From contig SNVD02011020.1 in assembly GCA_013180625.2 (NCBI GenBank), positions 458,287-522,286 on the forward strand: 64,000 nt of DNA. Direction: 5' to 3'. The position numbers and the translations under genes are program-made. The stretch is from Boswellia sacra. Its lineage: Eukaryota > Streptophyta > Magnoliopsida > Sapindales > Burseraceae. The notes beneath the pieces were generated by a model. That model had not been told where the DNA came from, ran no database searches, and worked only from the letters and a program-made list of their open reading frames with translations. Positions 11,741-22,335 of the stretch are shown here, in pieces (positions within the stretch are counted from its first letter, which is position 1; each line of letters starts with the position of its first letter).

Positions 11741-13049
11741 TTTTGAAATATATATCTTGATAAAGTTTTAAATAATAATTATTTATAGAATGAATGAGTT
11801 GTTATGTTAAAATAATTCATTAGTTCTTTTTATTTATTGTATTGATTCAAATGAGTTAATTGGTGGATTTTATGATATAATATATTGTAGGGTATAATTT
11901 TAGTAGTACATTATTACTATATTCGTATTAGAAGTTTATTTTTGATATTTTTTTGTCGTTTTAGTTTTGCTTTTATTTATATATTGAATATACATTTTTC
12001 AAGGTAGGATTTTAATTTCTTATTAATAAAATTTTCTCATACCAACTAAGTTCTCCTGACCTTAACATTGCCATTGTTAATAGAGCAATTGTGACCGCAC
12101 TTCAGAAATAAACAATGAAATTTATATTATTGGAGTTGAACTTGAACTGGCCGGTTATTGGTTATCGATTAAATCATATGTTATTATTATGTTAATATTA
12201 ACAAACTGATTCTATTATTATGAATCTTTAAAATTGTTTCATCTGCTACTCTTCTTTCCAACTTGACTTCTTCGTATCAACAAGAATCTATGTAAGAAAG
12301 AACCGACTTGAAAAGGGGAGAATATTGTGAGAGATGATGCTGATTTTTAAGTATTATTAATACAAAGGACCACGAAACTGTATGTGTGTGTGTGTATATG
12401 TTGTCCTATTAATTGCTGTAATGTTACTGAGTTAAAGATATTAAGAAATAGGAAATATGTCCAGTTTATTAATTAGCATGCGTGATAATCATCAATTTAA
12501 TCATCTCAATTTAATCGACTTGGGAAGTACGCTTCATCTAAGGTTTAGAATTGGGAGCTTAATAAGGTAAGGTTTCAATTGTTAAGACAACTGTTGGGCA
12601 AATGTGTTTACAAATTCATAGAAGGTTTGAAGCACAATTGTCTTATCATTTTGCTAAAAAATATAAAAGAGGGCATTATCGATGGGACCACATTTGTACC
12701 CGTTGAAAGTCGTCCTCAGTTTGCAATTATAAGGTTTATCAATGTACAATTTTCATTGTTAATAACAAGAATCGTTTGTCCCATTGATAATCTCGTTGAT
12801 AAAGCTTACGATTGCAAGAAAGAAAATAAGCTAGCTTGGTCTCTCTCTCTCTCTGTTGTTTTTTTTTTTTTTTCTTTTTTTGGTTTCAATGATAGCTTAC
12901 ATTGTCTTGAACAAAGTGCTTCAAATGAGCGTATAGATGATTATGTGACCCTCTTTTCTTTCTTAATTAACCTTATTAAGAACCCAATTCCATTAAAATA
13001 AGCTTAAGAATAGTTTAATAGCATTTTTAAATACCATACCCAAACACCC
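11741..13049. other. Gene-free region with a short inverted match to 45.7 kb
   Basis: No gene recognised. About 12120-12210 is the reverse complement of about 45655-45745 (shared ggagttgaacttgaactgg and ggttattggttatc words). Simple repeats include (TG)n near 12380-12395, (TC)n near 12840-12854 and a T-run near 12860-12880. The 140-residue ORF at 12579-13001 runs through the TC and T tracts and has no recognisable domain, so it is not called a gene. Confidence 0.5.
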
Positions 13050-13270
13050 CATACAAGCTTTGATTTTTAAATAGAAACATCAAATATACGTGTCATTTTC
13101 AATTTTCACGATAAAGATTGGTATTAGTCATAATGCTTAAAAGCCAGCATCACATCTCACAGTATTCTCCCCAATTCAAGTGGGTTCTTTCTTCCATGGA
13201 GTTTTGCATGTTGATACGAAAAAGTCAAGTTGGGAAGAAGAATAGCACATGAAGCAACTTTGAAGTTTTT
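13050..13270 (+). repeat. Segmental duplication block G (copy 1)
   Basis: Collinear with about 57430-57650, sharing the order ttatcaatttt-like, cagcatcac.tctcaca, aaaaagtcaagt and agcacatgaa words. Non-coding. Confidence 0.65.
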
Positions 13271-14139
13271 ATTATTATGGGTGTTGCACTGTCGGCTCAA
13301 ATCTGGAATTTTTAATTAATAAAATAACAACAACAACAACAACAACAACAAACTTTTTACCTTCTTCTTCTTCTTGTTTTTTTTTTTTTAAGCTATAGTT
13401 GAATATTCAAAACTATATGTCCACTTAAATTATCATCATATTCAATTTTTCCAAGCAATTAATTGATCTTTTTTGCTTTAACTTTATTTCTTCTGCACTA
13501 AAGAAGTATCGTGTTTTTATTTCTTCTGCACTAAAGAAGGCCAGCTTCCTTTATCCCCTTCCCAAAAAAAGGACATCACCAAACTCCATTCACTAATTTT
13601 AGCAAAGCTCTGGTTCAGTCCTGCAAAAAATAAACACCAATGTTATAGAAAGAAAGAAAGGAAAAAGAAGAAAATGATTAATAGTAAGTAAAGGTTGTTG
13701 AGGCATATTCAGATCAAAAGCTATTCATCATTTACAATCTACAAAACTCCTTTAGACGAGGTCATTTCTTAGGCTACTTTTGAGGCTGCAACAGCCCATA
13801 ATAGGAAAAAAAAAAAAAAAAGCCTCAAACAACAAATTTTCAGCTGTTCTACTTTGTTTCTGCACTACAACAACCCATTAAATGAATTTGTTTGATGTTT
13901 TGAGCTATTTTCAATGTGGAAGAAACTCAATACAGCAAACAGTTATCCATTCTACGGTGTTTCCGTATGAAAATAGTAAAAAATAGGAGACATTCATGTT
14001 TTGAGTTCTTTTCACATAGATACAACCTAGAAAAACATGAAGTTTGTTGACAACGGTTGTTTCTAGAGTAGATCAACGGCCCAAATAACAAGTAGATTCA
14101 TGCTTATAAAATATTTAATACTTTACAACAAAAACAAAT
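13271..14139. other. Gene-free region with microsatellites
   Basis: An (AAC)n tract lies at 13325-13352, followed by a (TTC)n tract. There is a locally repeated phrase tttatttcttctgcactaaa (near 13482 and 13516). No gene seen. Confidence 0.6.
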
Positions 14140-14640
14140 AGAACAAACATAAAATAGGCTACTCTTTAAAAAATTATTGTTGTCACTATAGAAAGTCCAA
14201 ATCAGGTCCAAGATCAAGAGCAAACCATAACTATAAATTACTTTTGCCTTTAAGCGTTGCTTGTGTCTTTCATCTCAGCATCACATTTCGGGCGAGAACA
14301 TAGCCTTCTTTTTTCCATTTCCTGACACAAAATTCAACAACTAAATATTTGTACCCTAATGAAAGAGGTTTTTTTTTTTCTTGTCTCAAATTGAAATCTA
14401 ACAAAGTGTTGTTTGATGTTTGTCATATTAAAATTGAATGTATCATGAGCCATTCAATAGATTCATACAACTTTGTTACACTAAACGTAAGTAGCCCCAT
14501 TCAATCTTCCTTATTATACCAAATGTGAATGACTCGTTCAATCTTTTAACATTTAACAAATGAGTGTTTTCATTTAAGCCCTCTAGTATCTCTTTTCAAG
14601 TCCCACTTTTATTAAAATTAATAATTAACGAATTTTTGAC
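14140..14640 (+). repeat. Segmental duplication block D (copy 1)
   Basis: Collinear with 32880-33345, for instance acaaacataaaatag, cttttgcctttaagcg and ctaaatatttgta. The match resumes at 15405-15460 against 33340-33400 (ggtgtccatcttcttttggg). Confidence 0.8.
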
Positions 14641-15897
14641 ATATAAATTACTAAAAAGAGCATGACATCAATGTCATATTTTAACAATTTTTTTTCATTT
14701 AAATATTTTTCTCTTCAATCCTAAGCCATTATTTTTTTCTTCAAATACCTAACTTCAAAAGATAAAAGATGAATTCTAGCATTTACATTATAACCATGAA
14801 GAAGGAATAAGTTCTTATTTTGTTTTTAATATACTTTTATTTAAACAACTTTTGTTCAATAATTACTAACTGAATGTTTTCAATTTTTTTTTAGTTGTTA
14901 TGAACTGAGCATTTTTTCATTTTGTTCAGTTCAATATAAACAAATAAGAAAGTCTCATGCATATATAAATAAACCATGATTAATTTTTCAATTGTAAGAA
15001 ACCAAAATTTTTGATCATCTCCAATTCAATATAACCAAGCAAGTAAGCCTTGCATATAATGTAAAATATTAAAAAATAACAGAGCTTTTAAACAACCTTC
15101 ATGAACGACCCTAGAACAAATAAATAAATAAATAGAGTTTTAACATATTAAATTATAGAAGAGTAAAACTCTAGATAAACAATAAGACAAGTGAATAATT
15201 TTTTAGTCTAAAAAAATAAAAGTTGCATAGTTTCTTGAAAATAAGGATTACGATGATTTATTTAAGAGAAATTTAATTATAAAATGGGTAAATTTTGTAT
15301 TATTTTAAAAAAATATATAAATTTTAATTTTAAAATATTTTTAATTAAAGTGAAGCTTAAAGAGAGATTTTGAGGAGTTTAAATAATAACACTCTTCACA
15401 ACTGCCTCCTAGGCCCACTGGGCATTTACAACGGTGTCCATCTTCTTTTGGGCTTTGTTTTCACGGTTTTGGGCTCAAAAAGTGGCCTGAATCCATCCAT
15501 ACTCACACAAAGGCCGTCTACTCTGATTATTTTTCCTTCATAGTTTGCAACTTCGTGAGTTGTTTGGACATACTCTTCTCAAATGAGTGCCGTAAATCGA
15601 CATATTTATTTATTTATTATCCTTCTTTCCCTCACTGGAATAGCAGGGCTCCCATTTTGAACTTCAGTTCGCTAAGCAGTCTAAGGATTTCTGGTAATAC
15701 ATTTATAATATAACAGTCATATATCCACAACTGTGTCCTGGTATTGGAAACTGTTTTTCGGTTTGCGAATCAGATGTGCTCATAATTGTTATTTCTTAAT
15801 ATCTTCATGTTACATGCAATATATCTTCTTGTTCTTTTTTCTATAATGGCAGTGGCTTATAAAAATTTGGTACATGAATTTTGATTTATTCTAACAG
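14641..15897. other. Gene-free region preceding the VPS16 fragment
   Basis: AT-rich, with the short second part of block D at about 15405-15460. No exon of VPS16 upstream of 15898 could be recognised here, so the fragment starts in the middle of the gene. Confidence 0.5.
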
Positions 15898-17921
15898 TGC
15901 TTCCTCAAGAGCCGCTACCCTGGTGTGGAATGGACAGTATACTTCTTTATTGGGATGATATGTTGCTGACGGTAGCTCCCAAAGTGTGATGGAGTGAGGA
16001 TCTTATCTAACAGAAGTATGGAATTTCGTCAAAGGGTTCCTACATCCACTTGCAATTGGATCAATTTGAAAGACAAAAGTACCAAGGTCTGTCACCAAAT
16101 AAAAGTAAAAGCTGGTCTCTAGTGATATGACATTATCATATCACTCATCATGTTATTTCGTAATTTTTGAATATTGTATGAAAGGACACATCTCTTGAGA
16201 TGTGATTTTTGGAATTGGGAACTATATTACGACTCTTGAAAAAGTCATATTTTTTAGTATTTGCCAAATATATATAATTTTTTTTGAGTCAGCGAGTCTA
16301 GAAATACATGCACAAGTAATTACTTAGTTTATTGGTCATTATGGTCTTCTGGCATTTCTGTCGTTGTAAATTTGAGGTTTGGGATGTTGCAAGTTAAGCA
16401 AGCCATTTTAGATGGCTTTTTAATTGGCTATTGCATACATATTTGATAAGGAACTATAAACTTGTATTAATAGGAAAATTTTAGGAGATATAGCGATGGA
16501 CCAAATGTCCACAAAGAATAAAAAAATCAGGGTAGAGCAAACAATTCAATACGAACTACAGTGAGTAAACAAGCCTCTTTGAAAAAAAAAAATGATCATA
16601 AATTATACAAGATCGATGTAAGCCTCTTGCTATACATTGAGGTGAAGTGGTGAACAGAAAAAAAAAGGGTCCAATTATCTGTTTTTGCAGTTGTAAATAT
16701 ATTACTAATTTTATTCTCATACAAAAGAAATGATAATTTAATAATTTTTATGGTCCATTAATTTCATATATTTTCTCTTTCCTAAATTTTTCCCACTGCA
16801 CTTATATCCATAAAATAGAAAAATAAGTTAAAAGTCCATCAAAAGAAAAGGAGACTTAAATATTGGCCACCACTATAAATTGAGAAGATACAAACAAAAA
16901 TATTGTCATATAAGGAATATGAGATTGATACGTGCATCACTTCGTGAGGCTGTTGAAGCATGTATTGATGCTACTGGTCGTGAATTTGATACTTCTCATC
17001 AACAGGTACTGTTGATTGCCGCAGCCATGGTCAACGGGTACTTTGTTTGGATCATTTAATTCTGTCTGAAACTTTTGCTTTTGAAAAGGGAGATATTATG
17101 AGTAATATATGTAAAGGTTAAATTATTCTCCTTACATGTGTTCTACATGGAAACTAAAAATGTTACTAATCTCACTGTGGAATCTATTCATTGGAAGTGT
17201 AAGATTTTTCATTGTGATTCTGTGCTCTTTGGCATGTGGTCTTTATAATTAGTAAGTTAAATTCGACTTAGATCCTCTGCTTACCTTAGATTTTTTATCT
17301 TCTAAAGATCTGGTGGCCTGCGTCCCCCATTAACAATAATGAGTTGAGATATAAACATGGAACAAAGATCCTCTCTTTATCTAATTTTTACTTGAGCAGA
17401 AGTCATACTTATGATTGGTTGTAAAAGTTCAAGAAACCCCTTTGAAACCTCCCATTTGGCGTACCTGTGTTACATTTTATATCTATGAACCTCATTTAGT
17501 GTTTCTATTAGTGCCCTCTAAACAGATGGTTTGCATATATTATTGCTAAGGAACAGGAAAGTTCATGGTTTGTAAAATTGTCTTTCCAGAGGAACAATCT
17601 CCTTTTTTTTCCCTGATTTTTGCTCTCGGTAATGATACCCACTTGGCTTTGACACTAATTTTCAACGCAATCATATTCTGGAGATTGAGTAAAGCTTTGC
17701 ATGTCTTAATGCTGGTTGTGAGCCTGTGACTGGCATCCCTCTCAGTACTCACAGTGTAAGGTTCTTCAATCATTGAAGTTGCCAATATGAATGCTGATTT
17801 TCTTTCTATTTTCTTGAATTTATGTTGAAGAAAAGTTGTTGCTTCGGTTGCACACAGCATCTGTTCTGATTGGTCATTTGATTAATGCCCACCAACACTT
17901 TCTTGCGTTGCAGATCTCCCT
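15898..17921 (+). pseudogene. VPS16: VPS16 (vacuolar sorting subunit) gene fragment
   Basis: Pieces of plant VPS16 (VACUOLELESS1), a core subunit of the HOPS/CORVET tethering complexes at the vacuole, appear in order on the plus strand. At 15898-16050 WCGMDSILLYWDDMLL is followed, after a deletion and frame change, by CDGVRILSN and SMEFRQRVP. At about 16917-17010 the text reads RLIRASLREAVEACIDATG and REFD. Near 17690-17757 LNA and GIPLS are recognisable but shifted in frame. At about 17843-17919 it reads SVLIGHLINAHQHFLAL. The spacing shows retained introns, so this is a genomic fragment, not a retrocopy. The N-terminal half and the C-terminus are missing, and stops and frameshifts exclude function. 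It ends exactly where the truncated Mutator-like element begins. Family assignment is from remembered conserved motifs. Confidence 0.8.
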
Positions 17922-18324
17922 TTTTGTTTTGTCCTCGTGTAGCACTTTTCTGTTAAAATTTCCGTCAAAATGGCGTAATTTTTCGTTCATTTGAAATTCA
18001 ATTACAAAATTACCCCTAACAGCCATGCATAAAAACAGGTGCAAAATTGAAAGAATGAAAAGGACGTGAAATAACATTTATACCCCTAATTTGCCGAATC
18101 TAAGCCAACAAATTAACATCAATTCAATAATATAAGCATTGGAAACACAATCTTAAAATTAGAACACTGCAAACCCAGAAAATTATCACCAGAAAATAAA
18201 CAAACCATTAGTAATATAATTTGACATATGTTAAATTTCCATATTGATTGCCAGTTAAGGATGAAGAAAGGCAAAAAAAATTTCCATATCTGCCTCACTA
18301 CTATTCCACAAACTTGGACATGCG

Positions 18325-18413
18325 AATTGGTTGGTTGCCCATCGTTCATAGTAATGAGCGTATCTCTCCCACGAGTTTTTTGCCATCTCTCTTCGTTTCT
18401 CAGACTCATCATA
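18325..18413 (-). pseudogene. Captured Ariadne-type E3 ligase exon (copy 1)
   Basis: On the minus strand the exon reads [18 protein letters not shown] followed by [10 protein letters not shown]. This corresponds to the conserved segment after the RBR module of plant ARIADNE (ARI7/ARI8-like) ubiquitin ligases. The flanking splice dinucleotides are altered relative to the second copy (acceptor side reads ttatac, donor side reads gcatgt), so the exon could not be spliced normally. It is a gene fragment carried by the Mutator-like element. Confidence 0.75.
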
Positions 18414-18463
18414 GTATAAGCAACAACATTGACCAAATTTATTGCATGAGTTGTCAATTGCCA

Positions 18464-18468
18464 TCAAT
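18464..18468. repeat. Target-site duplication TCAAT, left
   Basis: Five bases identical to 28274-28278 on the other side of the retrotransposon. The paralogous element has this site once, at 53887-53891, which proves the insertion point. Confidence 0.95.
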
Positions 18469-20934
18469 TGTAAAGCCCATTAAATTTTTTTACTTAAGCC
18501 CAGCCCATTATTTTAGCCCAGCCCACAAATTCAATTATTTTCTTTACATTTATATTAATCATTTATTTGGATTTAATTAGAAAAGAAAAGAGAAAATTTA
18601 GAAGAGAGGGCAGAGGAAACCGTGAGATAGAGGGAGAGGAAAGCAAGAGAAGATTTTGGATTTTCTAAGGAATTTGAAGATTTTAAGGTAATTTCTTCAT
18701 CTCTTAGTTTAATTAGATTATATAATTTCAATCCTATCTCTAGATCAATATTAGGAGGAGGTTGTTTGATATTTGGAGATGTAATAGAGAGAGAAACTAG
18801 AGAGAGAAATAAGATTTTCATGCTTAATTAGGCTTCAATTTCTTGTATTTTGAAGGAATTGAAGTTTTGATGATAATTATGGAAAATTAGGGTTCTATGA
18901 ACAGTATAGATTTCGAAAATTATAGCAGTCTGTTGGATTTGAATCTGATTCTGAAATTTTTATATGTTAAAAAAGACATTCTAAGGATTTGTTTAAAATT
19001 GAATTCACTGAAAAATGTGGAGTATGCAATTTATTATGAATTTTCGAAGTTTACTGTTTACCACTGAAAATTCAGTTTTTCTGCAGAAAATCAGTTTTGG
19101 GCAAGTTAATTGAGTTATCTAGAGGTCTTCAAAAATTATGAAATTTGGGATATGAGTTTGTATATATGTGTAGTTTAAAACTAGAGAGTTTTGTGAATTT
19201 AGGAATTTAGTACAAATTATCATGTATTTTGGAATAGGGAGAGGTCAGTTCTAGAAATGAATTTACAGAATTTGTGTATCTGAAAAAATGAAGGATTTGA
19301 GGGATCTAATGAGCATATAATGCTATGAAATTTTATATGGTGTTAGAAATGTATGTGTAGAAGATGTTTCTAAAATATTAGACCATTTGGATCAGTCAAT
19401 TAATTATTAAAAATCAGAGAACTAGAATTGCTCTGTTTACGAAGTGTGGAAATGGAGTTAATTAGGAGAATTAGTATGTTATTGGTGAGACTGGGGTTTT
19501 GTGCTATTAAAGAATTTTATTTGGCTTTTCCCTTAGGTGAGATTGCGGTTCCTAATACATACCGGTATTCGATCGCGGAAGGGGTTGCCACACAAGTTGA
19601 TCCACGAGATTGTGAGTGGGAAAAATACTATTTTTACCAACAATTGAACTATAAATTATAAATTTCTATTTATTTATAATTGTTAGCAAAACTTTATTAT
19701 GTTAGTAAATAGATATTCCTTTATTCTAGTATGAAGCATATTTTATAGTTTATCAAATTTTGTCTATGCAGTATCGGAAATGATTGTTTAATGTTTTAGA
19801 GATTTAAAAGTAAAGAATTGAATTTTTATGTTTTGCTAAGATAGTACCCAATTCATTCAGATAGTAAAATTATAGAGGTCTTTGGGACCCATTCAGACAC
19901 ATATAGAGGTTTTGGGTCGTGTGATTTGGATGTTTAGCCCTTTGGGGGCAGCTCTGCGCATGCGTAGGATCAATATAGTGATATCTTGGCCTGAGCGATC
20001 CTAGCCCCGCCAGGTCATGATCAATCAGATTAGTTTGGGTACTTGATTAGTGAAACTGTAATGATTTAGAAATTTAAATTAAGAAATGAGTTTTATGAGA
20101 TTTAGAAACTTAATATATTTATCATGTTGAATGTTGAATGCAAGTAGAAATGCTTTAGAAGATTTTTATATTCAAATTTAGATTTTGTGAAAGGCATAGA
20201 AATTATTGAAAGAATTGCTTCCTCGTTTTTGTATCTTTTCTAAGTAGTTTTCTTATTAATGTTAGTAAAGCATAATTTTTAATTAATTTATTATTATGAT
20301 ATAGTATTTTATTTTATGCAAATTTTTATCTATTTTAATGACTCTATCCCACTCACTGAGGTTATACTCACCCTATTTTCTTTTCTTTAAAAACCCCTTT
20401 TTCCCCAGGAGATTGCAGTGTTCAGTCGGAACGCCAGTAGCTGTTTGAGGTTGGCCATTTGATGATGTTTTGAGAGCTTTCTTTTTTATATCTTATTGTA
20501 TTATCGTAGATGGTTTTCTTGCATATGTAAATATTTGATATCGTATATGTATCAAAGATTTGTTTTAGTTTCTTTTAGACATTTTTGTTTATTCAATCAT
20601 GTTTGAGTTTTTAAACTTATATTAAAAATTTAGTTGTAAACTTTTTGAATCGAAATTAAGCATATTTGAGGCCGGAGGTCATATTTTCTTCTAAAGACTG
20701 TTTTGGAGATACAATTATTTTAATAGATGGACTTAAGGTCCCGAAAAGGAAGTTAGTGATTATATAAATAATTTTGGAAGTGTTGAATTTTGTGTACTTG
20801 GCAGGGGGATTAGTCTAAAATACAGGGGAAACTCTGCCAAATTTTTCGTAAATTAGCATATTTTAAAAAGTTAAATTTTCTTAGTACAGTTTTAGGCACG
20901 ATTCGCCCGTGTTAGCTAGGGGCGGGTCGTGTCA
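18469..20934 (+). repeat. 5' LTR
   Basis: Starts tgtaaagcccattaaat and ends gggcgggtcgtgtca; 2466 bases. It should hold the element's promoter, but I did not locate a TATA box with confidence. The short ORFs inside it (for example 19428-19661) recur in the 3' LTR and are not genes. Confidence 0.95.
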
Positions 20935-20937
20935 ACT

Positions 20938-20949
20938 TGGTATCAGAGC
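20938..20949 (+). other. Primer-binding site for initiator Met tRNA
   Basis: The sequence tggtatcagagc lies three bases after the 5' LTR. It is the standard complement of the plant initiator Met tRNA 3' end. Confidence 0.9.
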
Positions 20950-21039
20950 ATGGTTTTTAAGATTTTGTTAACTTTTTCACGTTTGCATAAACATAGTTTT
21001 GTAATGATAAAAGAAGCGTTATATTTTGTAGGCATCATC

Positions 21040-22299
21040 ATGAGCCAACATACAGGCAGACCTCGCACTAGAGCCAGGGGCGGACTGAACCAAACTGCAA
21101 ATTCTCCACCGCCACCACCTGAAGGTGAAGGGGAAAATGAACATAGTCGTGGAGAGGAAAGACAGTCAAATGCGAGAGGAAATGAGAATAGGAATCACCG
21201 TGACCCTCCTATCATTATACACTCAGTAGATGCACTAGCCCAGCTTGTTGCTACTGTTACTCAAAATCAAGGGCGTGTTAGGGAAGAGAACACTATTGAG
21301 CGGGTTAGGATGTTGGGTGGTCAAAGCTTTGATGGTAATGTTGATCCTCCTAGTGCAGAGGCTTGGTTAAGCAAGCTAGAGCGTATCTTTGGAGTTATGG
21401 GGTGTATTGATGAGCAGAAGTTGCTTTTTGCTACATTTTTATTGGAGGGTGGAGCATACCACTGGTGGGAGTCAGTTCAGCGTCGTCATCCATCACAGGA
21501 AGTTATTACTTGGGCTTTGTTCAAAAAGGAGTTCTTTGATCACTACTTTCCTGCTGTGTACAAAGATATCAAGCGTAGTGAGTTCTTGAGACTGGTTCAA
21601 GGGTCCAAATCAGTGGAGGAGTATGAGAAGAAATTTTTAGAGCTCTCCAGATTTGCTCCTTCTATTGTGGCTGATGAGGAGGAAAGGTGTAAAAAGTTTG
21701 AAGAAGGATTACGTAGAGAAATCAGAGTTGTACTTGCTGCCAACAATTATGATGACTTTGGTAAGTTAGTCCAAGCTGCTATGAAAGTTGAGAGAAATTT
21801 GGGAGAGGCTAACCGAGCTGATTCAAGCTATAAACGTCAGCAGAGTTGGCCAGTTGATAGTACTAGCCACCGACCAAACAAGAGAGGGGGCAGTTATTCA
21901 GCTTATTCTGATAGTTATAAGAGTACTCAGAGACAGGGTCCACCAGAGGGGCAAAAACAAAGTTCTAGACAGGGAGCTATGCAACAATCTGTGGGAAGTA
22001 ATTCTAGAGATCAGCGGATTAGTAGAAAGGGGAGCAGACAACATGATGATCAATCCAGAATGACTCCATTCCCATTATGTGAGACTTGTGGCAAGCTTCA
22101 TGAGGGAGAGTGTCGGTTTGGTAGACCTGGTTGTTATCATTGTGGTCAGAAAGGACATATCAAGAAATTTTGTTCTACTTTAACTCAAGATAGTAGTTTT
22201 GTTCAGAAAGATAGAGGACCAGGAAGGCTTCAAATCGGGACATCTACTTCTTCAGCTAGAAACCAGACGAATACCTCAAGAAATAGTAATAATCAATAG
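21040..22299 (+). CDS. Retrotransposon gag
   Basis: 419 residues from the ATG at 21040, which begins MSQHTGRPRTRARGG. The same frame is open upstream to 20929, but that part is primer-site and leader sequence. The N-terminus is a charged, proline-rich region. Next comes the capsid-type retrotransposon gag domain with EAWLSKLERIFGVM and AYHWWESV, then a basic, serine- and glutamine-rich stretch, and a CX2CX4HX4C zinc knuckle CYHCGQKGHIKKFC at 22132-22173. The product packages element RNA in cytoplasmic particles. It ends at a TAG (22297-22299) in the same frame as pol, 36 bases before the first pol ATG. Confidence 0.95.
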   Translation: MSQHTGRPRTRARGGLNQTANSPPPPPEGEGENEHSRGEERQSNARGNENRNHRDPPIIIHSVDALAQLVATVTQNQGRVREENTIERVRMLGGQSFDGNVDPPSAEAWLSKLERIFGVMGCIDEQKLLFATFLLEGGAYHWWESVQRRHPSQEVITWALFKKEFFDHYFPAVYKDIKRSEFLRLVQGSKSVEEYEKKFLELSRFAPSIVADEEERCKKFEEGLRREIRVVLAANNYDDFGKLVQAAMKVERNLGEANRADSSYKRQQSWPVDSTSHRPNKRGGSYSAYSDSYKSTQRQGPPEGQKQSSRQGAMQQSVGSNSRDQRISRKGSRQHDDQSRMTPFPLCETCGKLHEGECRFGRPGCYHCGQKGHIKKFCSTLTQDSSFVQKDRGPGRLQIGTSTSSARNQTNTSRNSNNQ

Positions 22300-22335
22300 G
22301 GTAGTCAGCCAGTTCGACAGGCACGAGTTTTTGCC

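Larger units (their letters stand above)
17922..18468. mobile_element. Truncated Mutator-like element (copy 1), left part
   Basis: Collinear with 53343-53891 of the complete element at 53255-56254. The first 88 or so bases of that element, including the outer part of its inverted repeat, are missing here and replaced by the VPS16 fragment. It carries the same Ariadne-derived exon on the minus strand. The copy is interrupted at 18468/18469 by the LTR retrotransposon and resumes at 28279. Confidence 0.85.

Noticed and set aside
12579..13001. 140-residue plus-strand ORF
   Set aside because: Runs through CT and T simple repeats, has no domain and no duplicate support.
17546..18077. Minus-strand ORFs of 104 and 67 residues
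   Set aside because: They are antisense to the VPS16 fragment and the element junction.
19428..19661. 77-residue ORF, also at 26764-26997
   Set aside because: Identical location in both LTRs; LTR sequence, not a gene.
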